DNA of 64,000 nucleotides from an uncultured Chitinophaga sp. GTDB lineage: Bacteria; Bacteroidota; Bacteroidia; Chitinophagales; Chitinophagaceae. The notes under the pieces were generated by a model. It did not search any database. It worked only from the letters and a program-made list of their open reading frames with translations, and was not told the origin of the DNA. Made by a program: the position numbers and the translations under genes. Below, one piece after another: positions 17,862-25,716 of this stretch; the first letter of the stretch is position 1, and each line of letters begins with the position of its first letter. The DNA lies in contig NZ_CABHOU010000095.1 in NCBI RefSeq assembly GCF_902168175.1, positions 310,001 to 374,000 of the forward strand, read 5' to 3'.

Positions 17862-17994
17862 AAATGTAGGGAATAAAGTTTAAAACCGGTTAAACGGATC
17901 AACAAAAACTATAACCACTCCATATAAAAAAGTCAGGTTGCGGTTTATAAAAGCTGCAACCTGTTTTGTATTCTCATCTATCTAAACCACGAAA

Positions 17995-18474
17995 ATGGAC
18001 CAACAGCAATTGTTTATAAAAATGGCGCTTACGGCCTGGGAACAATCGGTTACCCGTACGGATAAACTGTTTAATGAATTAAGCGACGAACAACTGGCGG
18101 CGGAAGTAGCACCGGGCAGAAATAGTGGTATTTACCTACTTGGTCACCTCACAGCGGTTAGCGACTATCTGTTCACGTTATTTGGTATAGGGGAAAGACT
18201 ATATCCCCAGCTGGAAGAGGTGTTTCTGAAAAATGCAGATAAGTCTGGTTTGCCTAAACCTTCTGTTACAGAACTGCGCGCATATTGGAAAGCGGTAAAC
18301 GACAAATTGTCGCCAGCGCTGGCTGCCATTACCGAAGATAGCTGGTTTGAAAGGCATACAGCTGTAACGCCGGAAGACTTTATTAAGGAGCCGCAGCGTA
18401 ATAAACTGAATGTATTATTAAACCGCACTAACCACCAGGAATATCACCGCGGACAAATCAAGTTCTTGTCATAA
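17995..18474 (+). CDS. DinB-family protein
   Basis: 159 aa. A four-helix-bundle DinB/YfiT-type fold is suggested by its length, by IYLLGHLTAVSDYLF (H51) and by the C-terminal NHQEYHRGQIKFL (H147 and H151). These three histidines form the metal site in this superfamily. Many members are thiol-S-transferase-like enzymes or have unknown activity; the name refers to a DNA-damage-inducible protein and does not imply the polymerase DinB. It is divergent from an HxlR regulator and ends just before a strong terminator. Confidence 0.85.
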   Translation: MDQQQLFIKMALTAWEQSVTRTDKLFNELSDEQLAAEVAPGRNSGIYLLGHLTAVSDYLFTLFGIGERLYPQLEEVFLKNADKSGLPKPSVTELRAYWKAVNDKLSPALAAITEDSWFERHTAVTPEDFIKEPQRNKLNVLLNRTNHQEYHRGQIKFLS

Positions 18475-18484
18475 TTACCTATAG

Positions 18485-18521
18485 AGGGCCGTTAACACTG
18501 CATGTGTTGCGGCCCTTTTTT
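18485..18521 (+). terminator. Rho-independent terminator after dinB-like gene
   Basis: AGGGCCG (18485-18491) pairs with CGGCCCT (18510-18516), with further AACAC/GTGTT pairing inside, followed by a run of T from 18516 to 18521. Confidence 0.85.
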
Positions 18522-18583
18522 CGTTGTTTGAATTTTGTAAGTTTCAGTTTGATACCCTTAACAGCCATCGTGCTTCGCCGCCC

Positions 18584-18591
18584 TAATTTTG
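18584..18591 (+). promoter_or_regulatory. Candidate -7 promoter element of the SDR gene
   Basis: TAATTTTG fits the Bacteroidota -7 consensus TAnnTTTG and lies 22 bp before the SDR start codon. No good TTTG -33 box is visible at the usual distance, so this is a weak call. Confidence 0.35.
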
Positions 18592-18613
18592 TATCAACAA
18601 AAAAGGAAAAAAA

Positions 18614-19453
18614 ATGAGCACACAAAAAGTATGGTTTATAACAGGCGCCTCTAAAGGTCTTGGCCTCTCTTTCGTTAAAACGTTGCTGACACAAGGTTAC
18701 CGCGTTGCCGCCACTTCCCGTAAAGTGGAAGATCTGCATAACTCAATTGGCAGCACCAGCGAAAATTTCTTACCACTGTCTGTTGATATTAAAGATGAAA
18801 ACAGCGTGGGAGCTGCTATCGAAGCTACTGTAAAACACTTCGGTAAGCTGGACGTAATTGTAAATAATGCAGGTTACGGTTTGATTGGCAGCCTCGAGGA
18901 AATAAGCGATGCAGAAGCGCGCGAAAACTTCAATGTAAACGTGTTTGGTTCGCTGAACGTGATCCGTAAGGCTATGCCTTACCTGCGGGCACAACGTTCC
19001 GGGCATATCTTTAACATTTCGTCTATCGGCGGCCTTACTGGTAACTTCCCTGGTTTTGGTATTTACTGCGCTACCAAGTTTGCGGTAAATGGTTTCACCG
19101 AAGCACTGGCTGCCGAATCAAGCGAGTTTGGTATTAAAGCTACGGTAGTGGAACCTGGATATTTCCGCACTAACTTCTTGTCTGCGGGTTCTATCACCAC
19201 TCCTAAAAATGAAATAGCTGATTACAAAGCTGCCCGTGAAGTACAGCGTCTGCACCAGGAAGAAATTGATGGTAACCAGGCGAACGATCCGGATAAAGCT
19301 GCTATCGCACTTATTAAAGTGGCTGAGGCCGAAACAGCTCCGCTGCACCTGTTGCTGGGTAATGATGCTAAAGGACTGGCATTTGAAAAACTGGCCAGCC
19401 TCGAAGCTAATTTCAAAGAGTGGGATGCGATCACGGTGTCTACCGCATTCTAA
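18614..19453 (+). CDS. Short-chain dehydrogenase/reductase (SDR)
   Basis: 279 aa classical SDR. TGASKGLG at residues 10-17 binds NADP, NNAGYG is at 85-90, the catalytic Ser is S137 in NISSIGG, and the YxxxK pair is Y151 and K155 in IYCATKFAV. FRTNF follows in the substrate loop. It belongs to the common group of oxidoreductases of unknown substrate annotated as SDR family NAD(P)-dependent oxidoreductases. The start ATG 18614 follows an A/G-rich leader (AAAAAGGAAAAAAA). It is a single-gene unit between two terminators. Confidence 0.92.
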   Translation: MSTQKVWFITGASKGLGLSFVKTLLTQGYRVAATSRKVEDLHNSIGSTSENFLPLSVDIKDENSVGAAIEATVKHFGKLDVIVNNAGYGLIGSLEEISDAEARENFNVNVFGSLNVIRKAMPYLRAQRSGHIFNISSIGGLTGNFPGFGIYCATKFAVNGFTEALAAESSEFGIKATVVEPGYFRTNFLSAGSITTPKNEIADYKAAREVQRLHQEEIDGNQANDPDKAAIALIKVAEAETAPLHLLLGNDAKGLAFEKLASLEANFKEWDAITVSTAF

Positions 19454-19476
19454 CAAAAAAAACAGGATCATCTATG

Positions 19477-19507
19477 GGAGAACGGCTTAACAGTCGTTCT
19501 CCTTTTT
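19477..19507 (+). terminator. Rho-independent terminator after SDR gene
   Basis: GGAGAACG (19477-19484) pairs with CGTTCTCC (19495-19502), followed by TTTTT. Confidence 0.85.
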
Positions 19508-19623
19508 CGTTTGTGCTGTGTTGAATCATACAAGATAAACGAGGTTCGGTACAAGTATTCCCAAACATTTTTGCAGTGGCAGGTGTTAACTTTGCGCTGC
19601 AATTGTCAAATAAAGCGCAACTT

Positions 19624-19929
19624 ATGGAACAGTCCTCTCACTACGACACTGTCGTGAATGCCATCAATACGCTCCGCGAACGTGGTTTTACCATTGATTT
19701 TAATATCGAGGATGACTGCATTCTGAATGGAAACAGTAAAATGGACGTGAACGATATTTTTATTGTAGATGTTTACCGTTACGAAGGTAACAGCGATCCT
19801 TCTGACGAAGCAGTGGTATATGCATTGGAAAGTTCAGCAGGCGAAAAAGGTATACTCGTAACAGGTTACGGTGTTTCTGCTGATGATGCTAATTCGGCCG
19901 CATTGCTGGCCAGGCTGCAGCGTAAATAG
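19624..19929 (+). CDS. Small Bacteroidota protein often labelled phosphoribosylpyrophosphate synthetase
   Basis: 101 aa from the ATG at 19624; the same frame could begin with GTG at 19576, but family similarity starts at MEQSSHYDTVVNAINTL. Recognisable family features are LRERGFTIDFNIEDDC, IVDVYRYEGNSDPSDEAVVYALES and the final GVLVTGYG-like block (here GILVTGYGVSADD). These ~100-aa proteins are widespread in Bacteroidota and are frequently annotated as phosphoribosylpyrophosphate synthetase. They have none of the motifs of the real enzyme and are too short for it. The true function is unknown. Confidence 0.75.
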   Translation: MEQSSHYDTVVNAINTLRERGFTIDFNIEDDCILNGNSKMDVNDIFIVDVYRYEGNSDPSDEAVVYALESSAGEKGILVTGYGVSADDANSAALLARLQRK

Positions 19930-19978
19930 ACGGCCTTTGGCATTATTTTCGGAGAAATATCCGGTAAATGCTTCGCTC

Positions 19979-20176
19979 ATGCCGTCCAGTGTAATCGCTT
20001 CGATGAAATACGATCGCCCGTCGCGCACCCTGAGGATCATCTTCAGGTCGGGCAGGGTGTACGATTACTTCGGCGTACCGCTAAACGTATACCGTAATAT
20101 GCGGAAAGCCGATTCTAAGGGGCGCTATCTCAACAAACACATTAAAGGAACATATGAGTTTGGGATGGTACACTAA
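19979..20176 (+). CDS. KTSC-domain protein
   Basis: 65 aa from ATG 19979 (MPSSVIASMKYD). The KTSC domain fills the whole protein: SRTLRIIFRSGRVYDYFGVP, then VYRNMRKADSKGRYLNKHIKG with the K-x-S-x-G-like SKGRY. KTSC domains are found alone or fused to lysyl-tRNA synthetases and are thought to bind nucleic acid or protein; the role is unproven. A longer frame extends upstream to 19871, but that part overlaps the preceding gene and shows no similarity. It begins 49 bp after that gene. Confidence 0.85.
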   Translation: MPSSVIASMKYDRPSRTLRIIFRSGRVYDYFGVPLNVYRNMRKADSKGRYLNKHIKGTYEFGMVH

Positions 20177-20184
20177 CCGTCCCG

Positions 20185-20304
20185 TTAATTGCACTGACCC
20201 AGGGCCAGGTAGATCAGTATAAAGATCACGATAGTACCGAAGCATCCGCCTCCGAGTTTTTTTGCGCCATAACCGGCAATGAGTGCTCTGAAAAGTTTGT
20301 TCAT
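20185..20304 (-). CDS. 39-aa membrane peptide (GYGAKKLGGGC type)
   Basis: Minus-strand frame from ATG at 20302-20304 to TAA at 20185-20187, 39 codons. The peptide begins MNKLFRALIAGYGAKKLGGG, continues into a single hydrophobic helix (IVIFILIYLALG) and ends QCN. Peptides with this layout (amphipathic start, GAKKLGGGC, one membrane helix) recur in Chitinophagaceae as far as I recall; no function is known. The first helix could lie on the membrane face. No strong ribosome binding site is visible. Below the size cut-off of usual gene finders. Confidence 0.65.
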   Translation of the reverse strand: MNKLFRALIAGYGAKKLGGGCFGTIVIFILIYLALGQCN

Positions 20305-20398
20305 AAACAGTTTTTAGGTTTTGATGTAATGCTTGTTACGAATAACATGCCAATGCCTTCCTGTTCTACATCCTGAATATACGTTTTTCCCGGGTAGG

Positions 20399-20441
20399 AA
20401 CACGAAGGGCTGCCATGTAATAACAGGCCGCCCTTCGTGTT
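20399..20441. terminator. Long hairpin beside decayed VWA gene
   Basis: AACACGAAGGGC (20399-20410) and GCCCTTCGTGTT (20430-20441) are perfect 12-bp inverted arms. The hairpin lies directly downstream of the minus-strand stop at 20445. No clear T-run follows on either strand, so it may be a factor-independent stop of reduced strength or an mRNA end-stabiliser. Confidence 0.6.
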
Positions 20442-20444
20442 GGT

Positions 20445-20815
20445 TTATTTCTTCAATACGATATCTTCTTTCGCCGCCCGCATCGTAATGTCCTGCTTGC
20501 CAGGCGCCGGCGCCATTGTGCCGGGGAGCTTATCTGGTGTACAGGCAAGTACAGGTACGCCCGGGTTGGGAAGGAATAGAGCATTGGCGTGATCGTAAGC
20601 CGGGGTGCCATCGTTGTTCGATGTGGTACGATCAACTGCACACCGGCGGCTACCAATTTTGTGGCTTTTTTACGCATCCCTTCCACACTGCCGCCTTCGT
20701 AAAGGCCGGTAATGAGTACCATTACCGGCATAGAAGTGATTACTGCACCGAAAATGCCTGATCGGGGTAAAAGCGAAGGCGCGCGGGTTTGTCCGCGGGC
20801 GATGAACAGAAACAC
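20445..20815 (-). pseudogene. Frameshifted remnant of a VWA-domain (metallochelatase-like) protein
   Basis: Read on the minus strand, one frame gives MPVMVLITGLYEGGSVEGM then KKATKLVAAGVQLIV, the core strand and helix of a von Willebrand A domain as in cobalt-chelatase/YehP-type proteins. Near 20625-20640 the similarity moves to a second frame, which continues NNDGTPAYDHANALFLPN, PGVPVLACTPDKLPG and ends EDIVLKK at the stop 20445-20447. The two parts together match the C-terminal end of such a VWA domain, so a one- or two-base indel has broken it. The N-terminal part of the domain with the MIDAS DxSxS is missing and an internal deletion before MPVMVLITG is likely. The region 20816-20968 holds nothing further except the presumed promoter of the next gene. 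Confidence 0.7.
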
Positions 20816-20968
20816 CAGTGTATAACATGGCTTACTGATCTGGGATAACAGTATGCTCCCTATTTCGTGTTATTGTAAGGAAGGAGCGATTTATTTTCTT
20901 TTACAGACGGAAACCCCTTGGTCCCCTTTAAGCAAGATTTTTAATCCTTAACCCTCAATCTTTCCCCC

Positions 20969-23491
20969 ATGAAAAGATTATTACTCCTTGGCCTGTGCCT
21001 GCTGTTGTATGCCATTTCGTTTGCCCAGCCGTCGGGTTATACCCCCGGCGCGCCAACCTGCTGGACGATCAACGGGCGCGATTACGGTTATTTTAAGGCC
21101 GCCGGTAGCGGCGAGCGTCACATCCTGTTGTCGTTTACGGATGCCTCCTATTCGGGCTGCGGTGTTGGAAACGATCCGGTGCAACGACTGCTGGCGGACG
21201 GCTGGAACGGCCGTACGGTGCGCGCCGCAGGCGATACCATCGTTTGGGAAATTCTTACGATTCCCGATCCCACCCCTGGTTCTCCCACATCTGCTACGTT
21301 TCCGCTGGTGGTAGACCTGCATTATTTTTTTACCAACATTGCGCCGGTCGATACATCTGAACACTGGCGCTTTCACGCCACCGCCATGCTCGGCGGCAAC
21401 TGGCGGATGTGGAATGTGCTCCAGGCCAGCGTATATGGCAGGAGTGTGTCCACAACGATCAACCTGTCTGCCCTGCAGTTTTACCAGAATACCTACACGC
21501 CCGTTACCCTGGCCAGTCCCGGTAAACGGCACTGGAGCTGGTATGGCACGGACGTATCCGGCCCTAACCTGTCGCAATGGGCGCTATTGCTGCACAGTAA
21601 CCTGTCTGGCACCAAACGCATCACCACGCAGTCGGGCTCCGGGGTGTTTCAAGCCACCTTCGACAGCTGTTTCTCCCTTGCAGGCAGGGATACCCTCACT
21701 AACCGCTGGCTCTGGATGGTGAATCCGGGTCCGGCCGACGTTAGCCCGAACCCCTGCGATACCTGCGGCCCAAAGAACTATGTGCCCGGTACGCTGGCGA
21801 TGTGGTACTTCAATGGTACGGAACACGCCTACTTTAAAGCTGCCGGTAATGGAGAACGGCACATCCTTGTCGCGTTTACAGGCGACAGTCTGACGGGCTT
21901 TAACAACTATAAAGTAGAAGCGCCGCAGAAGCTTTTTGAAGATGCGGGTATTAACTGGGACGGACGTACGGTGCGGGCGCCAGGCGATACCGTTGTGTGG
22001 GAAGTACTGACCATTCCGCATACCGCAAGCGATAGTGATGTGGATTACTTCCTGTCGCATATTGCCCCCATCAATACTGCCGAAAGCTGGCGGTTCCACC
22101 TGGTGGGGCAGGGCGCAGGCGCCGAAAGGATCTGGGGCTTCCTGTCCACCGGCAATAATGCGGATATCTTCTCCACCACGATCAGCATGTCTCCTGAATA
22201 CTACGACGGTTACCGCGCACACACCTACAGCTACGGCAAGCGTAACTGGGTGTGGTATGGTACGGACGATACCTATATGCTTCCGTGGAAATCCACCCAG
22301 CTGTACGATGACCTGCAGGGTGAAAAACATATTACCGGCATCCCCGGCGGCCACCAATCCAGCGTGTGGGACAGTTGTCTGTCGCTCAGCGGCACGACCA
22401 TCAGCACCAACCGCTGGTTATGGATGGTGAGCCGCGATACGCCTACCATTACCGTGTGTGACTATGGCGGTGGTCCTGCGGGTTACGTTCCAGGCACCCA
22501 GGTGAACTGGCGCTTCAACGGTCGTGATCACGGTTACTTCCGCTCGGCGGTTTGTGGCGAAAGGCATGTGCTGGTGGTGTTCCAGGGCGATATGGCGTAC
22601 GATAGTACTAACTACCAGTTAGAGTCGCCGCAAAAAATGCTGAACGATCTTGGTATTAACTGGGACGGAAGCACCATAACACCTGCCGGCGATACAATAT
22701 CGTGGGAGGTATTTGCGGTACCTTATAACAGCGGGTACTGGCTGCCGAATTACGCCACCGACATCAACCATTATTTTGCTAATGTGGTGGGATTGGATAC
22801 CAGCGATCATAGCAGGTTCCATATTGCAGGCGTTAGCGGCGGAGTTGGCCGTATGTGGGGCTTTATCAGGAACGATCAGTCGCATAACAGTCCTTACCGC
22901 GGTATATACTCCACTACTATTAGTGTAGCCACAGCCTGGTTCGGGGACTATACGCCGCTGGCAGCCGCCAGCGCCGGTCGTCGTAACTGGATATGGCATG
23001 GTGCCGACGATGTCAGTGGTACGAATCCGCCTGCAGCGTCCACGGCGCTCTTTAATGCGCTGAGCGGTGAAAAACGCTTAACGTTCCAGGCCGGTGCGGG
23101 CCACGACTACGTAACGGTCGACAGTGTCTTCAGCCTGGTGGGTACCGATAGTTCGGATAACCGCTGGATATGGATGGTATTGCCGCCGGAAGGTGGCAGC
23201 CTGCTGCGTATTGGAGATGAACAGGCATACAAGGCAACTTCGGCCACGCCGAAACGCATCAACCTTTACCCTAACCCGGTAGCCAGTAAATTGTATGTTG
23301 ATCTGAGATCCCTGCCAGCAGCAAACTACCGCATCGCTATCGCCGACATTAACGGCCGGTTGCATAAAGCAGAGAATGGGGTGAAAAACGTGCTTTACCA
23401 GGCCGATGTATCCGGACTCAAAGCCGGCGTGTACATTCTGACGGTCGAAGGCGGAGGAACACGTGAACAGCGCAAGTTCATTAAAGAATAA
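20969..23491 (+). CDS. Secreted T9SS protein with three tandem alpha/beta-hydrolase-like domains
   Basis: 840 aa. Residues 1-20 are a signal peptide ending SFAQ. Three related blocks follow: 24-251, 271-487 and 506-737. Each begins Y-x-PG, has WxxNGxxxxYFKAAGxGERHIL, and ends NRWLWMV. Residues 763-840 are a type A T9SS sorting tail (INLYPNPVASKLYVDL, GVYILTVE). Inside each block the strand order and the spots GxxGG, HGADD-like and GGH-like recall an alpha/beta hydrolase. Only block 3 has all three: S623 in GVSGG, D680/D681 in GADD, H712 in GAGHD. Block 2 has GQGAG in place of the nucleophile, with GTDD and H462. Block 1 lacks both Ser and His. The fold assignment is my inference. It is a monocistronic unit ending in a strong terminator. 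Confidence 0.75.
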   Translation: MKRLLLLGLCLLLYAISFAQPSGYTPGAPTCWTINGRDYGYFKAAGSGERHILLSFTDASYSGCGVGNDPVQRLLADGWNGRTVRAAGDTIVWEILTIPDPTPGSPTSATFPLVVDLHYFFTNIAPVDTSEHWRFHATAMLGGNWRMWNVLQASVYGRSVSTTINLSALQFYQNTYTPVTLASPGKRHWSWYGTDVSGPNLSQWALLLHSNLSGTKRITTQSGSGVFQATFDSCFSLAGRDTLTNRWLWMVNPGPADVSPNPCDTCGPKNYVPGTLAMWYFNGTEHAYFKAAGNGERHILVAFTGDSLTGFNNYKVEAPQKLFEDAGINWDGRTVRAPGDTVVWEVLTIPHTASDSDVDYFLSHIAPINTAESWRFHLVGQGAGAERIWGFLSTGNNADIFSTTISMSPEYYDGYRAHTYSYGKRNWVWYGTDDTYMLPWKSTQLYDDLQGEKHITGIPGGHQSSVWDSCLSLSGTTISTNRWLWMVSRDTPTITVCDYGGGPAGYVPGTQVNWRFNGRDHGYFRSAVCGERHVLVVFQGDMAYDSTNYQLESPQKMLNDLGINWDGSTITPAGDTISWEVFAVPYNSGYWLPNYATDINHYFANVVGLDTSDHSRFHIAGVSGGVGRMWGFIRNDQSHNSPYRGIYSTTISVATAWFGDYTPLAAASAGRRNWIWHGADDVSGTNPPAASTALFNALSGEKRLTFQAGAGHDYVTVDSVFSLVGTDSSDNRWIWMVLPPEGGSLLRIGDEQAYKATSATPKRINLYPNPVASKLYVDLRSLPAANYRIAIADINGRLHKAENGVKNVLYQADVSGLKAGVYILTVEGGGTREQRKFIKE

Positions 23492-23519
23492 CCTTGTTTG
23501 AACTTTAACAGAACATAGA

Positions 23520-23555
23520 AAGGGCGCCGCTTTTAACGAGCGGCGCCCTTGTTTT
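23520..23555 (+). terminator. Rho-independent terminator between convergent genes
   Basis: AAGGGCGCCGCT (23520-23531) pairs with AGCGGCGCCCTT (23539-23550), 12 bp, followed by GTTTT on the plus strand. Confidence 0.85.
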
Positions 23556-24153
23556 ATCCAAGTTTGGCGGAGTAAGTAACAGTAAGCCGGTTTATTCTTT
23601 TTTCCGGTTGATAATACAGCACTACGTTACCGGAACGTAACATGCGGGCGCGGGTTAGTTTAAGTTTATAGGTGTCGTGCATGCCTTCGAAAAGAGTGTG
23701 TCCTTTTCCCAAAACTACGGGAGCCACCAGTATACGGAATTCGTCTATCAGGTCGTGGGGAATAAGACTGGCGGCCAGCTGCGAACTGCCCATGATCACC
23801 ATGTCCTTACCAGGCAGCCTTTTAAGGCGCTCCAGTACCGGGGCTGCATCTTCCTGTATCAATACTGCATTTTTCCATTCTGCCGACTGCAGGGTCCGCG
23901 AAAAAACGATCTTGTTCAGGTTGTTCATCTTGTGTGCTACGGTAGCGTTGCTGTCCATAGAGTGATAAGTGGGCCAGAAGGCGGCCATCATTTCATAAGT
24001 AATACGGCCGAAAATGATGGTATCTACGCGGTTTAACATGTCAATGGCTACCTCGTTCATCTCATCATCTACTACGTGCCAGTTCAGCTCATGGTGCGGT
24101 CCTTCAAAGAAGCCGTCCAGCGATATCATCGTCTGGAAAATAATTCTTCTCAT
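23554..24153 (-). CDS. Dihydrofolate reductase family protein (RibD C-terminal-like)
   Basis: 199 aa from the ATG at 24151-24153 (MRRIIFQTMISLDGFFEGP). The frame stays open up to 24312, but the extra residues show no similarity. ISLDGFFEG, DTIIFGRITYEMMAAFWP, KIVFSRTL, the nucleotide-binding stretch DMVIMGSSQLAASLI, and DEFRILVAPVVLGKGHTLF are hallmarks of the RibD_C/YyaP group. These are NADPH-dependent reductases of unknown substrate. The gene is divergent from the GlxA-type regulator (24290), which may control it. Confidence 0.9.
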   Translation of the reverse strand: MRRIIFQTMISLDGFFEGPHHELNWHVVDDEMNEVAIDMLNRVDTIIFGRITYEMMAAFWPTYHSMDSNATVAHKMNNLNKIVFSRTLQSAEWKNAVLIQEDAAPVLERLKRLPGKDMVIMGSSQLAASLIPHDLIDEFRILVAPVVLGKGHTLFEGMHDTYKLKLTRARMLRSGNVVLYYQPEKRINRLTVTYSAKLG

Positions 24154-24289
24154 GCTTGTTCTTTTAGTGTTCCAACATCTAATTTGGAGGGATACTGCTG
24201 GTACAAATGTAGCGCTGGTATTGATGTTTGGCAGGGGGCAGATGCGCCAATAAGAGGCGGTGTTTGCGACAAATATTTTAGTTAATTTT

Positions 24290-25279
24290 ATGGTTATGAA
24301 ACACATCTCCATAATTATTCCACGCGGTCATACCAGTTTGCCCAACATAGATGGTACGCACCAGATATTTTCAGAGGTGAACGGTTTTATGAAAGCCATG
24401 GGCCGTGAACCGATATTTAAAGTGCAGTTGGTAGGCCTCGATGCCGATACCTCCCAACGTAACGGCCTTTATGTAATACACCCGGATGTGCTGATTGGCG
24501 ATGTGAAAAAAACGGACCTGGTGATTATTCCGGCTATGCACGGCGATATGCAGGAAGCACTTGTGCAAAACCAGGACTTTGTTCCCTGGGTTATTAACCA
24601 GTACCGTGGCGGAGCCGAAGTGGCCAGCTTCTGTATTGGCGCGTTCTTCCTGGCTTCTACCGGACTGTTAAGCGGCAAACAATGCGCTACGCACTGGCGT
24701 ACTGCCCACGAATTTCGCACCATGTTCCCCGATGTAAACCTGGTGGATGATAAGATAATGACGGCCGAGGACGGTATATACACCAGCGGCGGGGCTTATT
24801 CGTACCTCAACCTGATCATGTACCTTATCGAGAAGTTTGCCGGCCGCGAAATGGCTATACTGGCTTCCAAATCCTTTATGATCGACATCGACCGGCATAG
24901 CCAGTCGCCGTTTATTATGTTCGAAGGGCAAAAGTCGCACGACGACGACCAGGTGAAAAAAGCACAGGATTTCATCGAAAAGAACTTTGATGAAAAGATC
25001 TCGGTTGATCAGCTGGCGGATATGCTGGCTATAGGGCGCAGGAGTTTTGAGCGCCGTTTTAAAAAGGCGACCAGCAATACGGTTACCGAATACATCCAGC
25101 GGGTAAAGATAGAGGCGGCTAAAAAGAGCTTCGAAACCAGTCGCAAAAACATCAACGAAATTATGTACGATGTAGGCTACTCTGATGTGAAAGCCTTTCG
25201 TACCACTTTCAGGAAAATTACCGGCTTGTCGCCACTGGCATACCGCAACAAGTACAACAAAGAATTGATCGCTGTATAG
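24290..25279 (+). CDS. GlxA-family AraC-type regulator (DJ-1/PfpI plus HTH)
   Basis: Two domains: an N-terminal DJ-1/PfpI-like domain (about residues 3-190; LVIIPAMHG, GGAEVASFCIGAFFLASTGLL, where the Cys in SFCIGAF is at the nucleophile elbow) and a C-terminal AraC pair of helix-turn-helix units (VDQLADMLAIGRRSFERRFKKAT and INEIMYDVGYSDVKAFRTTF). GlxA proteins are transcription activators with a sensing amidase-like domain. Possible starts are ATG 24290 and ATG 24296 (MKHISIIIPRG); the GTG at 24260 is less likely. It is divergent from the reductase at 23554-24153 and followed by a strong terminator. Confidence 0.9.
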   Translation: MVMKHISIIIPRGHTSLPNIDGTHQIFSEVNGFMKAMGREPIFKVQLVGLDADTSQRNGLYVIHPDVLIGDVKKTDLVIIPAMHGDMQEALVQNQDFVPWVINQYRGGAEVASFCIGAFFLASTGLLSGKQCATHWRTAHEFRTMFPDVNLVDDKIMTAEDGIYTSGGAYSYLNLIMYLIEKFAGREMAILASKSFMIDIDRHSQSPFIMFEGQKSHDDDQVKKAQDFIEKNFDEKISVDQLADMLAIGRRSFERRFKKATSNTVTEYIQRVKIEAAKKSFETSRKNINEIMYDVGYSDVKAFRTTFRKITGLSPLAYRNKYNKELIAV

Positions 25280-25284
25280 TTTCA

Positions 25285-25316
25285 GGCCGCCCTGCATAAA
25301 GGGCGGTCCTTTTTTC
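25285..25316 (+). terminator. Rho-independent terminator after GlxA-type regulator
   Basis: GGCCGCCC (25285-25292) pairs with GGGCGGTC-type sequence from 25301, followed by six T at 25310-25315. Confidence 0.85.
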
Positions 25317-25442
25317 CTCTGTCACAATTACCCCCTTTGATTGTCGTATCCGGCCATATCCGGAACAAAACCTTAACTGTATGTTTGTATTATCGTTAGC
25401 CCTTGATACTACAACGTTACCACGCCGCTAAAACGAAGATTT

Positions 25443-25691
25443 ATGGTTGAAGTCTTTAAAACTAATGTACACGAACGACATCATGCGCATATGCTGCTGG
25501 AGCGCATTCACGCGGCATTTGAACATTATGCGGCCAATTTTGACCTGGAAGACTGCGATCGTATTCTTCGGGTGAAGTGTGCTTCGGGACACATCCCTCC
25601 GCAGGATTTGATTGAGTTATTGAATGATCATGGGTTTGAAGCCAGTGTATTACCGGACGAAGTGCCGGTGGCTACGGCCAGGGTGTTTTAG
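25443..25691 (+). CDS. Small HMA-like protein without a CxxC motif
   Basis: 82 aa, not assigned to a named family. The alternation of strands and helices (VEVFKTNV, a long helix ERHHAHMLLERIHAAFEHY, DRILRVKC, then PPQDLIELLNDHGFEASVLP) resembles a ferredoxin-like heavy-metal-associated domain. The metal-binding CxxC in the first loop is replaced by His-rich ERHHAH, and single cysteines stand in EDCDRI and VKCAS. Similar short proteins occur in other Bacteroidota. It stands alone between a terminator and a convergent gene. Confidence 0.6.
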   Translation: MVEVFKTNVHERHHAHMLLERIHAAFEHYAANFDLEDCDRILRVKCASGHIPPQDLIELLNDHGFEASVLPDEVPVATARVF

Positions 25692-25716
25692 CATAAACCA
25701 CAGCACCTGCCTGCAT

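Noticed and set aside
17995..18474. DNA polymerase IV (DinB)
   Set aside because: The DinB/YfiT-type four-helix protein shares only the name; no polymerase motifs are present.
19624..19929. Real phosphoribosylpyrophosphate synthetase
   Set aside because: The protein is only about 100 aa and has no PRPP-binding loop; the common database label appears to be a carried-over error.
20453..20815. 120-codon minus-strand frame as an intact protein
   Set aside because: Only its middle matches a VWA domain; the C-terminal similarity continues in another frame, so it is treated as a pseudogene.
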